Assembly: GCA_017255395.1 (NCBI GenBank)
Contig: JAFKDC010000010.1
Coordinates: 119,803 to 183,802, forward strand
Reading direction: 5' to 3'
Source of the DNA: Enemella evansiae
GTDB lineage: Bacteria; Pseudomonadota; Alphaproteobacteria; Rhodobacterales; Rhodobacteraceae
Length of the DNA: 64,000 nt
The notes under the pieces were generated by a model. The model ran no database searches, was not told the DNA's origin, and saw only the letters and a program-made list of their open reading frames with translations. Position numbers and translations under genes: made by a program. This document shows, piece after piece, positions 42,662 through 52,232 of the stretch (position 1 is the stretch's first letter; each line of letters opens with the position of its first letter).

Positions 42662-45600
42662 ATGGCGACGATCCTTCTTTCCGCCGCGGGTGCGGCCCTT
42701 GGCAGTTCGCTGGGCGGCTCTGTCCTTGGTCTGTCGATGACGGCGGTCGGACGGTTCATCGGGGCCACCATCGGGCGCAGCCTCGACCAGCGGCTGATGG
42801 GGCAGGGCTCTGAGGCGGTCGAGACCGGGCGCATTGAGCGCTTCCGCCTGTCGGGCGCCGGCGAAGGCGCACCGATCTCGCAGGTCTACGGGCGGATGCG
42901 CCTTGGCGGGCATGTCATCTGGGCGTCCGAATTCACCGAGCATGTCGATGAAAGCGGCGGAGGCGGCGGCGGCAAGGGGGCGCCGAAACAGCCCAAGGTG
43001 CGGCAGTACAGCTATTCCGTGAGCCTTGCCATCGCCCTGTGCGAGGGCGAGATCACCAGCGTCCAGCGGGTCTGGGCCGACGGTGCAGAGGTCGCGGTCC
43101 GCGATCTGAACATGCGGGTCTATAAGGGCACCCGCGATCAGGCACCGGATCCGACGATCGAGGCGGTCGAGGGCATTGGCGCTGTGCCTGCCTATCGCGG
43201 CACGGCCTATGTGGTCTTCGAGGATCTGAACCTTGAGGCCTTCGGAAACCGCGTGCCGCAGTTCAGCTTCGAGGTCACGCGCCCCGATATGGGCGAGGGC
43301 GACCTGCCCGCGCTGCTTAAGGGCGTGGCGATGATCCCCGGCACCGGCGAATATGCGCTTGCGACGGAGCCGGTTTACATGAGTTACATGGTCGACCCGG
43401 AGGCGCCGCCGCCAACGGAGGGGCTTCAGACCCATGGCTCGGAGGTTCGGGCCGTCCACCAGACCTCGGGTCCGAAGGTGGCCAATATCAACACGCCTTC
43501 GGAAGAGCCGGATTTCAACACCTCGCTCGCGCAGTTGACGGAAGAGGCGCCGCTCTGCGGGGCGGCCTCCCTGATCGTCAGCTGGTTCGGCGACGACCTG
43601 CGCTGCGGCGATTGCACGATCCGTCCCAAGGTCGAGCAGGCGGAGCACGATGGCGCCACCATGCCGTGGAGCGTCAGCGGGCTTTCTCGCGCAGAGGCCG
43701 GGCTTGTGCCGCGCGACGGCGAGCGGCCGGTCTATGGCGGGACGCCCGCCGATGCCTCGGTGATCCAGGCGATCCGGCGGATGCAGGCGCAGGGGCTGGC
43801 GGTTCTTTACTATCCCTTCATCCTGATGGACCAGATGGCGGGCAACGGGCTGACTGACCCGTGGAGCGGGGCCACGGATCAGCCGGTTTTGCCGTGGCGC
43901 GGTCGCATTTCCCTGAGCGCGGCGCCGGGTCGCGAGGGCTCTCCGGACCGGACCGCGCAGGCGGATGCGGAAGTTGCGGCCTTCTTCGGCACGGCATCGG
44001 CCAGCGATTTCACGATCGGTTCCGTCAGCGTCGGCTACAGCGGCCCGGACGAATGGCGCTACCGGCGCTTCATCCTGCATCAGGCGGCCCTTTGCGCGGT
44101 CGCGGGCGGTGTGGATTCCTTCTGCATCGGGTCAGAGATGCGCGGCTTGACCCAGATCCGGGGGGCGGGGGGCTTTGCCGCCGTGGCGGCCCTGCGCGAC
44201 CTTGCGGCGGAGTGCCGGGCGATCCTCGGACCGGAGGTGAAAATCGGCTATGCCGCCGACTGGACAGAGTATTTCGGTTATCACCCGCAGGACGGATCGG
44301 GCGACCTGTACTTCCACCTCGATCCGCTTTGGGCCGACGATACCATCGATTTCGTGGGCATCGACAACTACATGCCGCTGTCCGACTGGCGCGATGGCGA
44401 CGGCCATGCGGATGCCGGGTGGGGCGCGGTACACAATATCGACTACCTGCGCGCCAATATCGAGGGCGGCGAAGGCTACGACTGGTACTATCCGTCGCCC
44501 GAAGCCCGCGCGGCGCAGCGCCGCGAACCGATCACCGACGGTGCTCATGACGAGCCATGGGTCTGGCGCTACAAGGACATCCGCAACTGGTGGGCGAACC
44601 GCCACCATGAACGCATCGGCGGCCTCCGGCAGGAGGCGCCGACGGATTGGGAGCCGCAGAGCAAGCCGGTCTGGTTCACCGAACTTGGCTGCGCGGCTAT
44701 CGACAAGGGCACCAACCAGCCGAACAAGTTCCTCGATCCCAAGTCCTCGGAATCGACTTTGCCCCGTTATTCCAACGGGATGCGGGACGAGACCATCCAG
44801 CGCCAGTACCTGCGCGCCATGCTGGGCTATTGGGGCGAGCCCACGCACAACCCGCTGTCCGAGGTCTACGGCGGCCCGATGCTGGACATGAGCCGCGCCT
44901 TCGTCTGGGCCTGGGACGCGCGGCCCTATCCATGGTTTCCGGGGTTGGGCGCCCTGTGGTCGGACGGCGGCAACTACCGGCGCGGCCATTGGCTGAACGG
45001 GCGGGTGTCGGGGCGGACGCTGGCCTCTGTGGTGACCGAGATCTGCCATCGCGTGGGATTGAACGACATTGACACCAGCCAGCTGCACGGCTTCGTGCGC
45101 GGCTATGTGGTGACCGACGTGCAGGATGCGCGGCGCTCTCTTCAGCCGCTGATGCTGACGCATGGGTTCGACGCGATCGAACGCGACGGTGTGCTGGTCT
45201 TTCGGATGCGCAGCGGGCGCAATGCCGTGGACCTCGACCGGGCCGAGCTTGCCGTGACCGAGGACATAGAAGGCGACCTGGCAGAGACCCGGGCCGGCGA
45301 GGCCGAGATGGCGGGCCGGGTGCGCGTCGGCTTTGTCCTTGCGGATGCGGATCATCAGGTGGTCTCGGAAGAGACAGTCTTGCCGGACGAGCGCACCCAC
45401 GCGGTTTCCGAGACTGGCCTACAGATGGCGCTGACCCGGGCCGAGGGCCGCCAGACCGCAGAGCGCTGGCTGGCCGAGGCGCGGGTGGCGCGCGACACAA
45501 TGCGCTTTGCCCTGCCGCCATCGAAGTTGGCGCTGGGGGCGGGGGATATCGTGCGGCTGTCGTCCCGGTCGGGGCCGACGCTGGCCCGGATCGACAAGGT

Positions 45601-46645
45601 CGAGGTCATGGAGCATCAGATCGTGGATGCCGTCCGCATCGAGCCGGATGTCTTCCAGCCCTCGCAGTTCGACGAGGCCGACGCCCTGCTTCGGCCCTTC
45701 GTGCCCGCGGTGCCGGTGACGCCGGTCTTCCTCGACCTGCCCTTGCTGACCGGCGAGGAAGTCCCGCACGCCCCGCATCTAGCCCTGACCGCAGAGCCAT
45801 GGCCGGGCTCTGTCGCGGTCTATGCCTCTGCGGAGGACGCGAATTACACGCTGAACAGCCTTGTGGCGGGGCAGTCAGTGGTCGGTGTGACTGAAAACAA
45901 CCTGCACGCGGCCCCCCCGGGCCGGATCGACCGGGGCGAAGCCGTGCATGTCGTGCTGAACGGCGGTGCATTGCAAAGCATCTCGGACGAGGCGCTTCTG
46001 GCGGGCGGGAACGTCATGGCCATCGGGGACGGCAGCCCCGGCAACTGGGAGGTCTTCCAGTTCCGCGACGTGCAGCTTCTGGCACCGAACCAGTGGCTTC
46101 TGTCGCACCGACTGCGCGGGCAGGCGGGCAGCGACGGGATCATGCCGGAGGTCTGGCCCAGGGGCTCTATCGTGGTTCTGATGAACGGGATGCCCACCCA
46201 GATTGTCCTTAAGGCGACCGAGCGGCGGCTGAACCGCCACTATCGCATCGGGCCGGCCCGGCGGCCCTATGACGATCCAAGCTACATCCACCGCCAGGGC
46301 GCCTTCGATGGCAACGGTTTGCGGCCGTACCGCCCCGCCCACCTGCGGGCCGAGGGCACCCCGGGCAGCGACCTTGGCCTGAGCTGGGTGCGGCGCACGC
46401 GCATCGAGGGCGACAGCTGGGACGGGCTGGATGTGCCGCTGGGCGAGGAAAGCGAAAGCTACCTGGTGCGCGTTCAGCAGGGGGAGACGGTGATCCGCGA
46501 GACCACCACCGCGACGCCGATGTGGACCTATAGCGCTTCGGCGCAGGGGGACGATGCGATCAGCGGGGCATTCGATATCCGCGTCGCGCAGGTCTCTGCC
46601 AGCTACGGACCGGGTCCTTTCGCCCGCCTGACGCTGGGTGCATGA
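42662..46645 (+). CDS. orfg15: GTA g15, large host-specificity/tail tip (megatron) protein
   Basis: A 1327-residue protein forming the tail tip. Residues 1-60 are hydrophobic and Gly/Ala-rich (LLSAAGAALGSSLGGSVLG); a TIM-barrel-like domain spans about 430-760 (IGYAADWTEYFGYHPQDGSG, DFVGIDNYMPLSDW, WFTELGCAAIDKG); a phage-tail_3 region and the GTA C-terminal domain follow, ending ARLTLGA. It is expected to contact the recipient envelope. Length matches the RcGTA protein, with no frameshift. Last structural gene, overlapping a small gene by 4 nt. Confidence 0.95.
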   Translation: MATILLSAAGAALGSSLGGSVLGLSMTAVGRFIGATIGRSLDQRLMGQGSEAVETGRIERFRLSGAGEGAPISQVYGRMRLGGHVIWASEFTEHVDESGGGGGGKGAPKQPKVRQYSYSVSLAIALCEGEITSVQRVWADGAEVAVRDLNMRVYKGTRDQAPDPTIEAVEGIGAVPAYRGTAYVVFEDLNLEAFGNRVPQFSFEVTRPDMGEGDLPALLKGVAMIPGTGEYALATEPVYMSYMVDPEAPPPTEGLQTHGSEVRAVHQTSGPKVANINTPSEEPDFNTSLAQLTEEAPLCGAASLIVSWFGDDLRCGDCTIRPKVEQAEHDGATMPWSVSGLSRAEAGLVPRDGERPVYGGTPADASVIQAIRRMQAQGLAVLYYPFILMDQMAGNGLTDPWSGATDQPVLPWRGRISLSAAPGREGSPDRTAQADAEVAAFFGTASASDFTIGSVSVGYSGPDEWRYRRFILHQAALCAVAGGVDSFCIGSEMRGLTQIRGAGGFAAVAALRDLAAECRAILGPEVKIGYAADWTEYFGYHPQDGSGDLYFHLDPLWADDTIDFVGIDNYMPLSDWRDGDGHADAGWGAVHNIDYLRANIEGGEGYDWYYPSPEARAAQRREPITDGAHDEPWVWRYKDIRNWWANRHHERIGGLRQEAPTDWEPQSKPVWFTELGCAAIDKGTNQPNKFLDPKSSESTLPRYSNGMRDETIQRQYLRAMLGYWGEPTHNPLSEVYGGPMLDMSRAFVWAWDARPYPWFPGLGALWSDGGNYRRGHWLNGRVSGRTLASVVTEICHRVGLNDIDTSQLHGFVRGYVVTDVQDARRSLQPLMLTHGFDAIERDGVLVFRMRSGRNAVDLDRAELAVTEDIEGDLAETRAGEAEMAGRVRVGFVLADADHQVVSEETVLPDERTHAVSETGLQMALTRAEGRQTAERWLAEARVARDTMRFALPPSKLALGAGDIVRLSSRSGPTLARIDKVEVMEHQIVDAVRIEPDVFQPSQFDEADALLRPFVPAVPVTPVFLDLPLLTGEEVPHAPHLALTAEPWPGSVAVYASAEDANYTLNSLVAGQSVVGVTENNLHAAPPGRIDRGEAVHVVLNGGALQSISDEALLAGGNVMAIGDGSPGNWEVFQFRDVQLLAPNQWLLSHRLRGQAGSDGIMPEVWPRGSIVVLMNGMPTQIVLKATERRLNRHYRIGPARRPYDDPSYIHRQGAFDGNGLRPYRPAHLRAEGTPGSDLGLSWVRRTRIEGDSWDGLDVPLGEESESYLVRVQQGETVIRETTTATPMWTYSASAQGDDAISGAFDIRVAQVSASYGPGPFARLTLGA

Positions 46646-46926
46646 GACCGGTCCTGCCCGGGGATGTCAGCGCGGCTGCGCGGGCCTTGCTGGCCGTTGC
46701 GCCCGAGGGCCGCGCGGCGCTGGCCCAGCGGCTGCTGACAGAGGCGGCGGCCGCAGACCGCTACCGGCGTCGTTTTCGCCGTGCGCATCCGGACTGGGGC
46801 AATGGCACGCTGCGGGCAGCGGCGCTTGCCCACCCCGTCGCCGCCGAGCCCCGGCTCGACGACCGCGACCATCTGGATTGCCAGTTCCTTGTGATCGAGG
46901 CGCTTCTGGCGCGCGCTGTCCGCTGA
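46642..46926 (+). CDS. Small GTA-adjacent protein (DUF7742-like)
   Basis: A 94-residue mostly helical protein, MRPVLPGDVSAAARALLAVA, with AAAADRYRRRFRRAHPDWGNGT as its most distinctive part. Its ATG overlaps the g15 stop (ATGA), so it is translated with the GTA tail tip. I have seen similar small proteins next to GTA clusters in roseobacters; the family name is from memory and the function unknown. Confidence 0.75.
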   Translation: MRPVLPGDVSAAARALLAVAPEGRAALAQRLLTEAAAADRYRRRFRRAHPDWGNGTLRAAALAHPVAAEPRLDDRDHLDCQFLVIEALLARAVR

Positions 46927-46998
46927 GGCAGCGGTGCAGCGCGCCGCCCGCAGGGGGTGTCTTAACCATCTTCCACCGCGATCCGGTCTATCACGGAT

Positions 46999-47026
46999 TT
47001 GCGTTTCGGCCCGTGGCGACTATCTG
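46999..47026 (+). promoter_or_regulatory. Possible promoter of cysE
   Basis: TTGCGT and TATCTG are separated by 16 nt in the 134-nt gap before cysE, allowing expression apart from the GTA operon. The -10 box is weak. Confidence 0.35.
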
Positions 47027-47060
47027 CTAGGGTGCCCGGAACAACGGAAGGAAGCCCCCC

Positions 47061-47870
47061 ATGGCCGAAACACGCGCGAAACTGGCCGAAGTCGATCCGG
47101 TCTGGGCCCGCATCATGCGGGAAGCCGAGGAAGCCGTCAGAGCAGAGCCGCTGTTGGGCGGGATGGTGCATTACTCGATCCTGCACCATCCGACCATCGA
47201 GCGGGCGCTCAGCTACCGGATCTCTCTTAAACTCGCCAATGGCGAGATGTCGGAACAGATCATCCGCGAGATCTGCGACGAGGCCTATTCGGCGGAGCCG
47301 GAACTGTCCCTGAGCGCGCGCGCCGATATCGCCGCCACCTACGACCGCGACCCGGCCTGCCATCGCTTTTTGCAGCCGCTGCTGTTCTTCAAGGGCTTTC
47401 AGGCGGTGCAGGCCTACCGCGTGGCGCATTGGCTGTGGACCGAGGGCCGCCGCGACCTGTCGTATTTCTTCCAGATGCGGTCCTCGGAGGTTTTCGGAAT
47501 CGACATCCATCCCGCCGCGCGCATCGGCAAGGGCATCATGATCGACCACGCGCACAGCATCGTCATCGGCGAGACGGCGGTGGTGGGCGACAACGTGTCG
47601 ATGCTGCATTCGGTGACGCTGGGCGGGACCGGCAAGGAAGAGGAAGACCGCCACCCGAAGATCGGCAACGGCGTGCTGATCGGTGCCGGCGCCAAGGTAC
47701 TGGGCAATATCCAGATCGGCAGCTGTTCGCGCATCGCCGCCGGGTCCGTGGTGCTGAAGGACGTGCCGCCCTGCAAGACGGTGGCGGGCGTGCCGGCCAA
47801 GATCGTCGGCGAGGCGGGCTGCGACCAGCCCTCGGTGTCGATGGACCAGCTGCTTGGCTTTCACACCTGA
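47061..47870 (+). CDS. cysE: Serine O-acetyltransferase
   Basis: A 269-residue enzyme making O-acetylserine for cysteine synthesis. The N-terminal helical domain contains DPVWARIMREAEEAV and LSLSARADIAATYDRDPAC; the left-handed beta-helix has IHPAARIGKGIMIDHAHSIV and HSVTLGGTGKE. A GGAAGGA site precedes the ATG. cysE directly after the GTA cluster is the arrangement known from R. capsulatus, so its place supports orthology of the whole cluster; no functional link is known. Confidence 0.96.
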   Translation: MAETRAKLAEVDPVWARIMREAEEAVRAEPLLGGMVHYSILHHPTIERALSYRISLKLANGEMSEQIIREICDEAYSAEPELSLSARADIAATYDRDPACHRFLQPLLFFKGFQAVQAYRVAHWLWTEGRRDLSYFFQMRSSEVFGIDIHPAARIGKGIMIDHAHSIVIGETAVVGDNVSMLHSVTLGGTGKEEEDRHPKIGNGVLIGAGAKVLGNIQIGSCSRIAAGSVVLKDVPPCKTVAGVPAKIVGEAGCDQPSVSMDQLLGFHT

Positions 47871-47879
47871 TCTGTCTCA

Positions 47880-48379
47880 GGGCGGTCACCCGGTGCACTG
47901 GGGGCCGTGGCGCCGCTTTGTCGGAAGGGGGACGGGCGATGTCACCTTTGCCATCGGCACCGGTGACGGAATCGGCATCCACGAGGCCGGGCCGGGCGCG
48001 ATCCACTCTCTGATCGAGCGGACGAGGGTGATCGGAAACTTCCGCGCGGGGCTGGATTACGACGGGGGGCAAGGGCAACATCGGGTCCACCCTGATCGGT
48101 ATCTTCGCGCGCCACAATGCGGGCGACGCCTAGCGGCGGGGCCGCGTGGCATGGCCCTTTCCTGACGGGCTTGGTGGCCAAGGGCCACGGTGGCAGGGAT
48201 TTCGTCTTCGGGGAAGGCGGCGCTGTCGATCTGACCGTGACGGGGTGCCGGCTGCGCAGCCAGCACAACAACGGCGAAGGGCTGGGGGCGAAGCGGTGCG
48301 TGCGGGGGGCGGAAACGGGGAGGTGACCCCTGATCAGAACCAGATCAGCGCAGGCGACGAGGTGGCGCTGGACGAATAA
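47880..48379 (+). pseudogene. Decayed remnant, possibly of a beta-helix protein
   Basis: In the 562-nt gap 47871-48432 three short frames read as parts of one protein: TIERT-like SLIERTRVIGNFRAGLDYDG, then (frame +1) GNIGSTLIGIFARHNAGDA, then a frame with AVDLTVTGCRLRSQHNNGEG, and a last piece ending VALDE. Repeated N/G-rich turns (VIGNFRAG, RSQHNNGEG) recall right-handed parallel beta-helix proteins. Stops and at least two frame changes break it. The parent is not identified, and the link between pieces is inferred. Confidence 0.4.
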
Positions 48380-48432
48380 ATCCGTGATGGTGGTGGCGGG
48401 CCGGTTTCGGGCTGGCTCTGCGCGCTATCGTC

Positions 48433-49749
48433 TCAGGCCAGCATGACCAGCGGGTTTTCCAGGGCCTCGACGATGGCGGCCAGCAATTCCGCGCCGAGGG
48501 CGCCGTCGATGACCCGGTGATCGACGCTGAGCGTGGCGGTCATGAGGGTCGCGATACCCAAGGTGCCGTCCTCTGTCACCACCGGCTTCTTCACCCCGGC
48601 GCCCACCGCCAGAATCGCCCCGTGGGGCGGGTTGATCACCGCGTCGAAGCTGTCGATCCCGAACATCCCGAGGTTCGAGATGGCAAAGCTGCCGCCCTGA
48701 TAGTCCTGCGGCGCCAGCTTGCGGTCGCGGGCGCGGGCGGCGAGGTCCTTCATCTCTGCCGAGAGGGCCGAGAGGCTCTTGGCCTGTGCATCGCGCAGCA
48801 CCGGGGTGAAAAGCCCGCCCTCGACGGCGACCGCCACGGCCACGTCCGAAGGCTCCAGCTGCAGGATGCGGTCGCCCGCCCAGACGGCGTTGGCGGCGGG
48901 CACCTGTTGCAGCGCATGGGCGCAGGCCTTGATGATGAAGTCGTTGACGCTGAGCTTCACGCCGCGCGCGGCAAGGCCGGCATTCATCTGCGCCCGCAGG
49001 TCGAGCAGCGCGTCGAGACGGATGTCGCGGCGCAGGTAGAAATGCGGGATGGTCTGCTTGGCCTCGCTCAGACGGTCGGCGATGGTGCGGCGCATCCCGT
49101 CGAGCGCGATCTCGCGGTACGGGCGGTCGGCATAGAGCCGCGCCACGTCCCCGGTGGCGGCTGGCCGGGAGGCGGCGGGCGTCTGCGTGGTGGGAGTGGT
49201 CCGGGCCGGGGCAGGGCGCGCTTCGGCGGCCTCGACATCGGCGCGGACGATGCGGCCGCGCGGGCCCGAGCCAGTCAGCGCCGAGAGATCGATGCCGCGA
49301 TCCGCGGCGATGCGCCGGGCCAGCGGCGAGGCGAAGACCCGCGCGCCGTCCTGACCCTGCGGGGCGGGGGGGGCGGCCTTCTCGCCGGCCCCCTGCGGGG
49401 CCACCTCGGCGGCCGCGGTTGCCCCGGCGGCGGATGGCGCCGTGTCGGCCCCGGCGGCGGGGGCAACCGGCGCGGCTGCGGCGCTGTCGAGATCCCCGGC
49501 GCTCTCGCCCTCGGCCAGAAGCAGGGCGATGGGCGTGTTGACCGCCACGCCCGCCGTGCCCTCGGGTACGAGGATCGCCCCCACCGTGCCCTCGTCCGCG
49601 GCCTCGAATTCCATCGTGGCCTTGTCGGTTTCGATCTCGGCGATCACGTCGCCGGAGGCGACGCTGTCGCCTTCCTTCACCAGCCAGCGGGACAGGGTGC
49701 CATCCTCCATGGTGGGCGAGAGCGCGGGCATCAGGATCTGGATCGGCAT
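48433..49749 (-). CDS. pdhC: Pyruvate dehydrogenase E2, dihydrolipoamide acetyltransferase
   Basis: A 438-residue E2. Lipoyl domain 1-80 with the modified lysine in [13 protein letters not shown] (Lys42-43 region); an Ala/Pro-rich linker; the E1/E3-binding domain near 140-175 ([19 protein letters not shown]); and the catalytic core from about 205, with His and Asp in SVDHRVIDG. It transfers acetyl from lipoate to CoA. Lies downstream of pdhB on the same strand, separated by one or two small ORFs and a repeat. Confidence 0.96.
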   Translation of the reverse strand: MPIQILMPALSPTMEDGTLSRWLVKEGDSVASGDVIAEIETDKATMEFEAADEGTVGAILVPEGTAGVAVNTPIALLLAEGESAGDLDSAAAAPVAPAAGADTAPSAAGATAAAEVAPQGAGEKAAPPAPQGQDGARVFASPLARRIAADRGIDLSALTGSGPRGRIVRADVEAAEARPAPARTTPTTQTPAASRPAATGDVARLYADRPYREIALDGMRRTIADRLSEAKQTIPHFYLRRDIRLDALLDLRAQMNAGLAARGVKLSVNDFIIKACAHALQQVPAANAVWAGDRILQLEPSDVAVAVAVEGGLFTPVLRDAQAKSLSALSAEMKDLAARARDRKLAPQDYQGGSFAISNLGMFGIDSFDAVINPPHGAILAVGAGVKKPVVTEDGTLGIATLMTATLSVDHRVIDGALGAELLAAIVEALENPLVMLA

Positions 49750-49776
49750 GGGACGGCTTTCGTGGCGGGGTGGGAT

Positions 49777-49827
49777 GCGAGAGGCGCTGCCTCTCGCACT
49801 CTCCGGGATATTTTCAGACAGAAGAAG
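49777..49827 (+). repeat. GATATTT-GAAGAAG repeat, copy A5
   Basis: Perfect hairpin GCGAGAGGC / GCCTCTCGC, loop GCT (49777-49797), then ACTCTCCGGGATATTTTC and AGACAGAAGAAG to 49827. It is 28 nt upstream of the pdhC start codon (minus strand), i.e. in the pdhC leader. About 50 bp closely match copy A1. Confidence 0.8.
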
Positions 49828-50074
49828 TCAGGGTGTGGATGGAAGGCAGGGGCGTGACGTCATGGGGCGCGGGCGGGGGCTTTCCCTGCGCGCGGGGGCT
49901 TGCGGCGGGGGCGCGCCGTGCGGCGATGCCTTTGTCGGCCTGCGGTTGGCGGGGGTGGGGGCCGGGGCGCCGGTGGCCGGACGTCAGATCGTCCGGCGCT
50001 GGTGCCGCGCCATGGGCGTTCTTTCCCCGGCAGGCGTGCTGCGCGATATCGCCATCCCGGACCTGCGGGGTCAT
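49814..50074 (-). CDS. Doubtful 86-residue ORF between the small pdh gene and pdhC
   Basis: Starts with an ATG overlapping the stop of the 83-residue gene (ATGA) and ends inside repeat copy A5. Third codon positions are GC-rich, but composition is odd (Pro, His, Arg, Gln) and the opposite strand is also open in this stretch. No family recognised. If it is not a gene, 49750-50070 holds only the repeat. Confidence 0.25.
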   Translation of the reverse strand: MTPQVRDGDIAQHACRGKNAHGAAPAPDDLTSGHRRPGPHPRQPQADKGIAARRAPAASPRAQGKPPPAPHDVTPLPSIHTLTSSV

Positions 50075-50322
50075 GTCGCTGCCCCGGTCAGCTGGATGCG
50101 GTCGAAGGGGGCGGGGGGCGTGTGGCCCCGCGACAGGGTTTCGAGGGCCTGCGCGATCTCTGAGGCCTGCGCGGCGATCCATTCCTCGGCATCGGTCTGC
50201 GCGGTGCTGCCGGTCTGGTCGGCCACCAGTTCGGCGGGGATCAGCCCGTGGGTTTCGCCGCCCCGCAGGGCCACGCGGTAGCCGCCCCTGCCGTCCGGAC
50301 CGTCGAGTTCGAGGGTGCTCAT
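50071..50322 (-). CDS. Small unknown protein encoded between pdhB and pdhC
   Basis: An 83-residue acidic protein, [20 protein letters not shown], with a likely helix ([21 protein letters not shown]) and a C-terminal PFDRIQLTG. Its ATG overlaps the pdhB stop by 4 nt, so it is translated with pdhB. Other alphaproteobacteria also carry small unrelated-looking genes in the pdh operon. I do not recognise a family. Confidence 0.6.
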   Translation of the reverse strand: MSTLELDGPDGRGGYRVALRGGETHGLIPAELVADQTGSTAQTDAEEWIAAQASEIAQALETLSRGHTPPAPFDRIQLTGAAT

Positions 50323-51686
50323 CTGTAGGTTACCTTTCTCACCGCCTCGATGACCTCTGCGGTGGTCACCAGCGCGTGTTTCTCGAGATTGGCCGCATAG
50401 GGCATGGGCACGTCCTTGCCGGTCAGGTTGATCACCGGGGCGTCCAGCCAGTCGAAGGCCTGTTCCATCAGCACAGCCGAGATGTGGTTGCCGATGGCGC
50501 CGACCGGAAAGCCCTCTTCGATGGTGACACAACGGTTGGTCTTTTGCACGGAGGCGATCACTGTCGCGGTGTCCATCGGGCGCAGGGTACGCAGGTCGAT
50601 GACCTCGGCGCTTATGCCGTCCGCCGCCAGTTTCTCTGCCGCTTCGAGCGCGTAGGTCATGCCGATGCCGAAGCTGACGAGCGTCACATCCGTGCCCTCG
50701 CGCCAGATCCGGGCCTTGCCGAAGGGCACGGTGTAATCGTCCAGCCGGGGGACCTCGAAGGAGCGGCCGTAGAGGATTTCGTTCTCTAGGAAGATCACCG
50801 GGTTCGGGTCGCGGATCGCCGATTTCAGCAGGCCCTTGGCGTCCGAGGCGGAATAGGGCATCGCCACCTTCAGACCGGGGATGTGGCTGTACCAGGCGGC
50901 GTAGTCCTGACTGTGCTGGGCGCCGACGCGGGCGGCGGCGCCGTTGGGGCCGCGAAAGACGATGGGGCAGCCCATCTGGCCGCCGGACATATACAGTGTC
51001 TTGGCGGCGGAATTTATAATCTGATCAATGGCCTGCATGGCGAAGTTGAAGGTCATGAACTCGACCACGGGCCTCAGACCGCCGAAGGCGGCACCGACGC
51101 CGATACCGGCAAAGCCGTGTTCGGTGATCGGCGTGTCGATCACCCGGCGCGCGCCGAATTCGTCCAGCAGGCCCTGGCTGATCTTGTAGGCGCCCTGATA
51201 CTCGCCCACCTCTTCGCCCATCAGGAAGACATCGCCGTCGGCGCGCATCTCTTCGGCCATGGCATCGCGCAGCGCCTCGCGGACGGTCTGCTTCTTCACC
51301 TTCGTGCCCTCGGGCCACTCCGGCTGCATGCGGGCGGGTTCGGGGTGCGCCCTGGCCGCCGCCGGTGCGCTTTCCGAGGTCAGCGTCTTGTCGGCGGGCA
51401 CCGCTTGCTGCGCGGGGCCGGTGGCGGGCGCCTCGGCGCTTTCGCCCTCTTCGACCAGCACGGCAATGGGGGTGTTCACCGCCACATTCGCCGTGCCCTC
51501 GGCCACCAGAAGGCGCCCGACGATGCCCTCGTCGACGGCCTCGAATTCCATCGTCGCCTTGTCTGTCTCGATCTCGGCGATGATGTCGCCCGAAGAGACC
51601 GTGTCGCCCTCCTTGACCAGCCACTTCGCAAGCGTGCCGTCCTCCATCGTCGGAGAAAGCGCGGGCATGAGGATTTCTGTCGCCAT
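50319..51686 (-). CDS. pdhB: Pyruvate dehydrogenase E1 beta subunit with N-terminal lipoyl domain
   Basis: A 455-residue protein: lipoyl domain at 1-80 ([20 protein letters not shown], lysine in [13 protein letters not shown]), Ala/Pro linker, and the E1-beta body from about 130 ([40 protein letters not shown]). With E1-alpha it decarboxylates pyruvate using thiamine diphosphate. A lipoyl domain on E1-beta is a known alphaproteobacterial feature. Its first 60 residues are nearly identical to those of PdhC, suggesting domain duplication. Separated from pdhA by an exported-protein gene. Confidence 0.96.
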   Translation of the reverse strand: MATEILMPALSPTMEDGTLAKWLVKEGDTVSSGDIIAEIETDKATMEFEAVDEGIVGRLLVAEGTANVAVNTPIAVLVEEGESAEAPATGPAQQAVPADKTLTSESAPAAARAHPEPARMQPEWPEGTKVKKQTVREALRDAMAEEMRADGDVFLMGEEVGEYQGAYKISQGLLDEFGARRVIDTPITEHGFAGIGVGAAFGGLRPVVEFMTFNFAMQAIDQIINSAAKTLYMSGGQMGCPIVFRGPNGAAARVGAQHSQDYAAWYSHIPGLKVAMPYSASDAKGLLKSAIRDPNPVIFLENEILYGRSFEVPRLDDYTVPFGKARIWREGTDVTLVSFGIGMTYALEAAEKLAADGISAEVIDLRTLRPMDTATVIASVQKTNRCVTIEEGFPVGAIGNHISAVLMEQAFDWLDAPVINLTGKDVPMPYAANLEKHALVTTAEVIEAVRKVTYR

Positions 51687-51695
51687 ATGAGGGGG

Positions 51696-52202
51696 TTACT
51701 CCGTACAGCTCGCGTGAAAAGCCTTCATCGCGGCGATGGTGCGGGCCGCGCGTTCCTGCGCGTTGTCACCCACGAGGGTCAGGTGGAGCCTATCCGAGGA
51801 CATCGTGGCACTGCAGGCCGCAGCCTCGCACGGCTGGCCCGAGATTTGCTCAAACAGGTCTGCCTGTTCCAGCGGCGCGGCGATCGTGGCCTCGTAAAAG
51901 CCGTCCTCGCCGTCGTAAAGGACGTTCAGCGGCGTGCTGCTGTCAGTGCGGGCGCTGCCGGGTTTCAGCTTTGCCACGTCGATGGTCACCGTGCCGGTCA
52001 CGGACAGTCCGTCATAGGTGTCCCTGACCTCGTAGGTGACGGCGCAGCCTTCGCCCCGCAGCAGCGTCGAAGAGCCGATCTCGCCGGGCGTGCCGGTGGT
52101 CAGGGCAGACGCCAGCGCATCGAAGGCCGGATCGGCCTCTCCCGCAGCCTGCGCAAGCGCGGGCAGGGGCAGCAGGGCAAGCAGAAGAGGCAGTCGGGTC
52201 AT
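51696..52202 (-). CDS. Exported protein of unknown function within the pdh cluster
   Basis: A 168-residue protein with a signal peptide (MTRLPLLLALLPLPALAQA, cleavage near 19-21) and a small periplasmic domain with four cysteines: one in GEGCAVTYEVRD, two in QPCEAAACSA and one near the end (HASCTE). They could form two disulphides. Start set at MTRL because GGAGC lies 7 nt upstream. It sits 30 nt after pdhA and 9 nt before pdhB, so all share a transcript, though no metabolic link is evident. Not recognised. Confidence 0.75.
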   Translation of the reverse strand: MTRLPLLLALLPLPALAQAAGEADPAFDALASALTTGTPGEIGSSTLLRGEGCAVTYEVRDTYDGLSVTGTVTIDVAKLKPGSARTDSSTPLNVLYDGEDGFYEATIAAPLEQADLFEQISGQPCEAAACSATMSSDRLHLTLVGDNAQERAARTIAAMKAFHASCTE

Positions 52203-52232
52203 GGCAATGCTCCGCATCCGGAAGGGCGGCCC

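Noticed and set aside
49442..50281. Plus-strand ORF through the pdhB-pdhC gap
   Set aside because: Antisense to pdhC's lipoyl domain over much of its length; the portion in the gap has plausible composition but no start signal or recognised domain.
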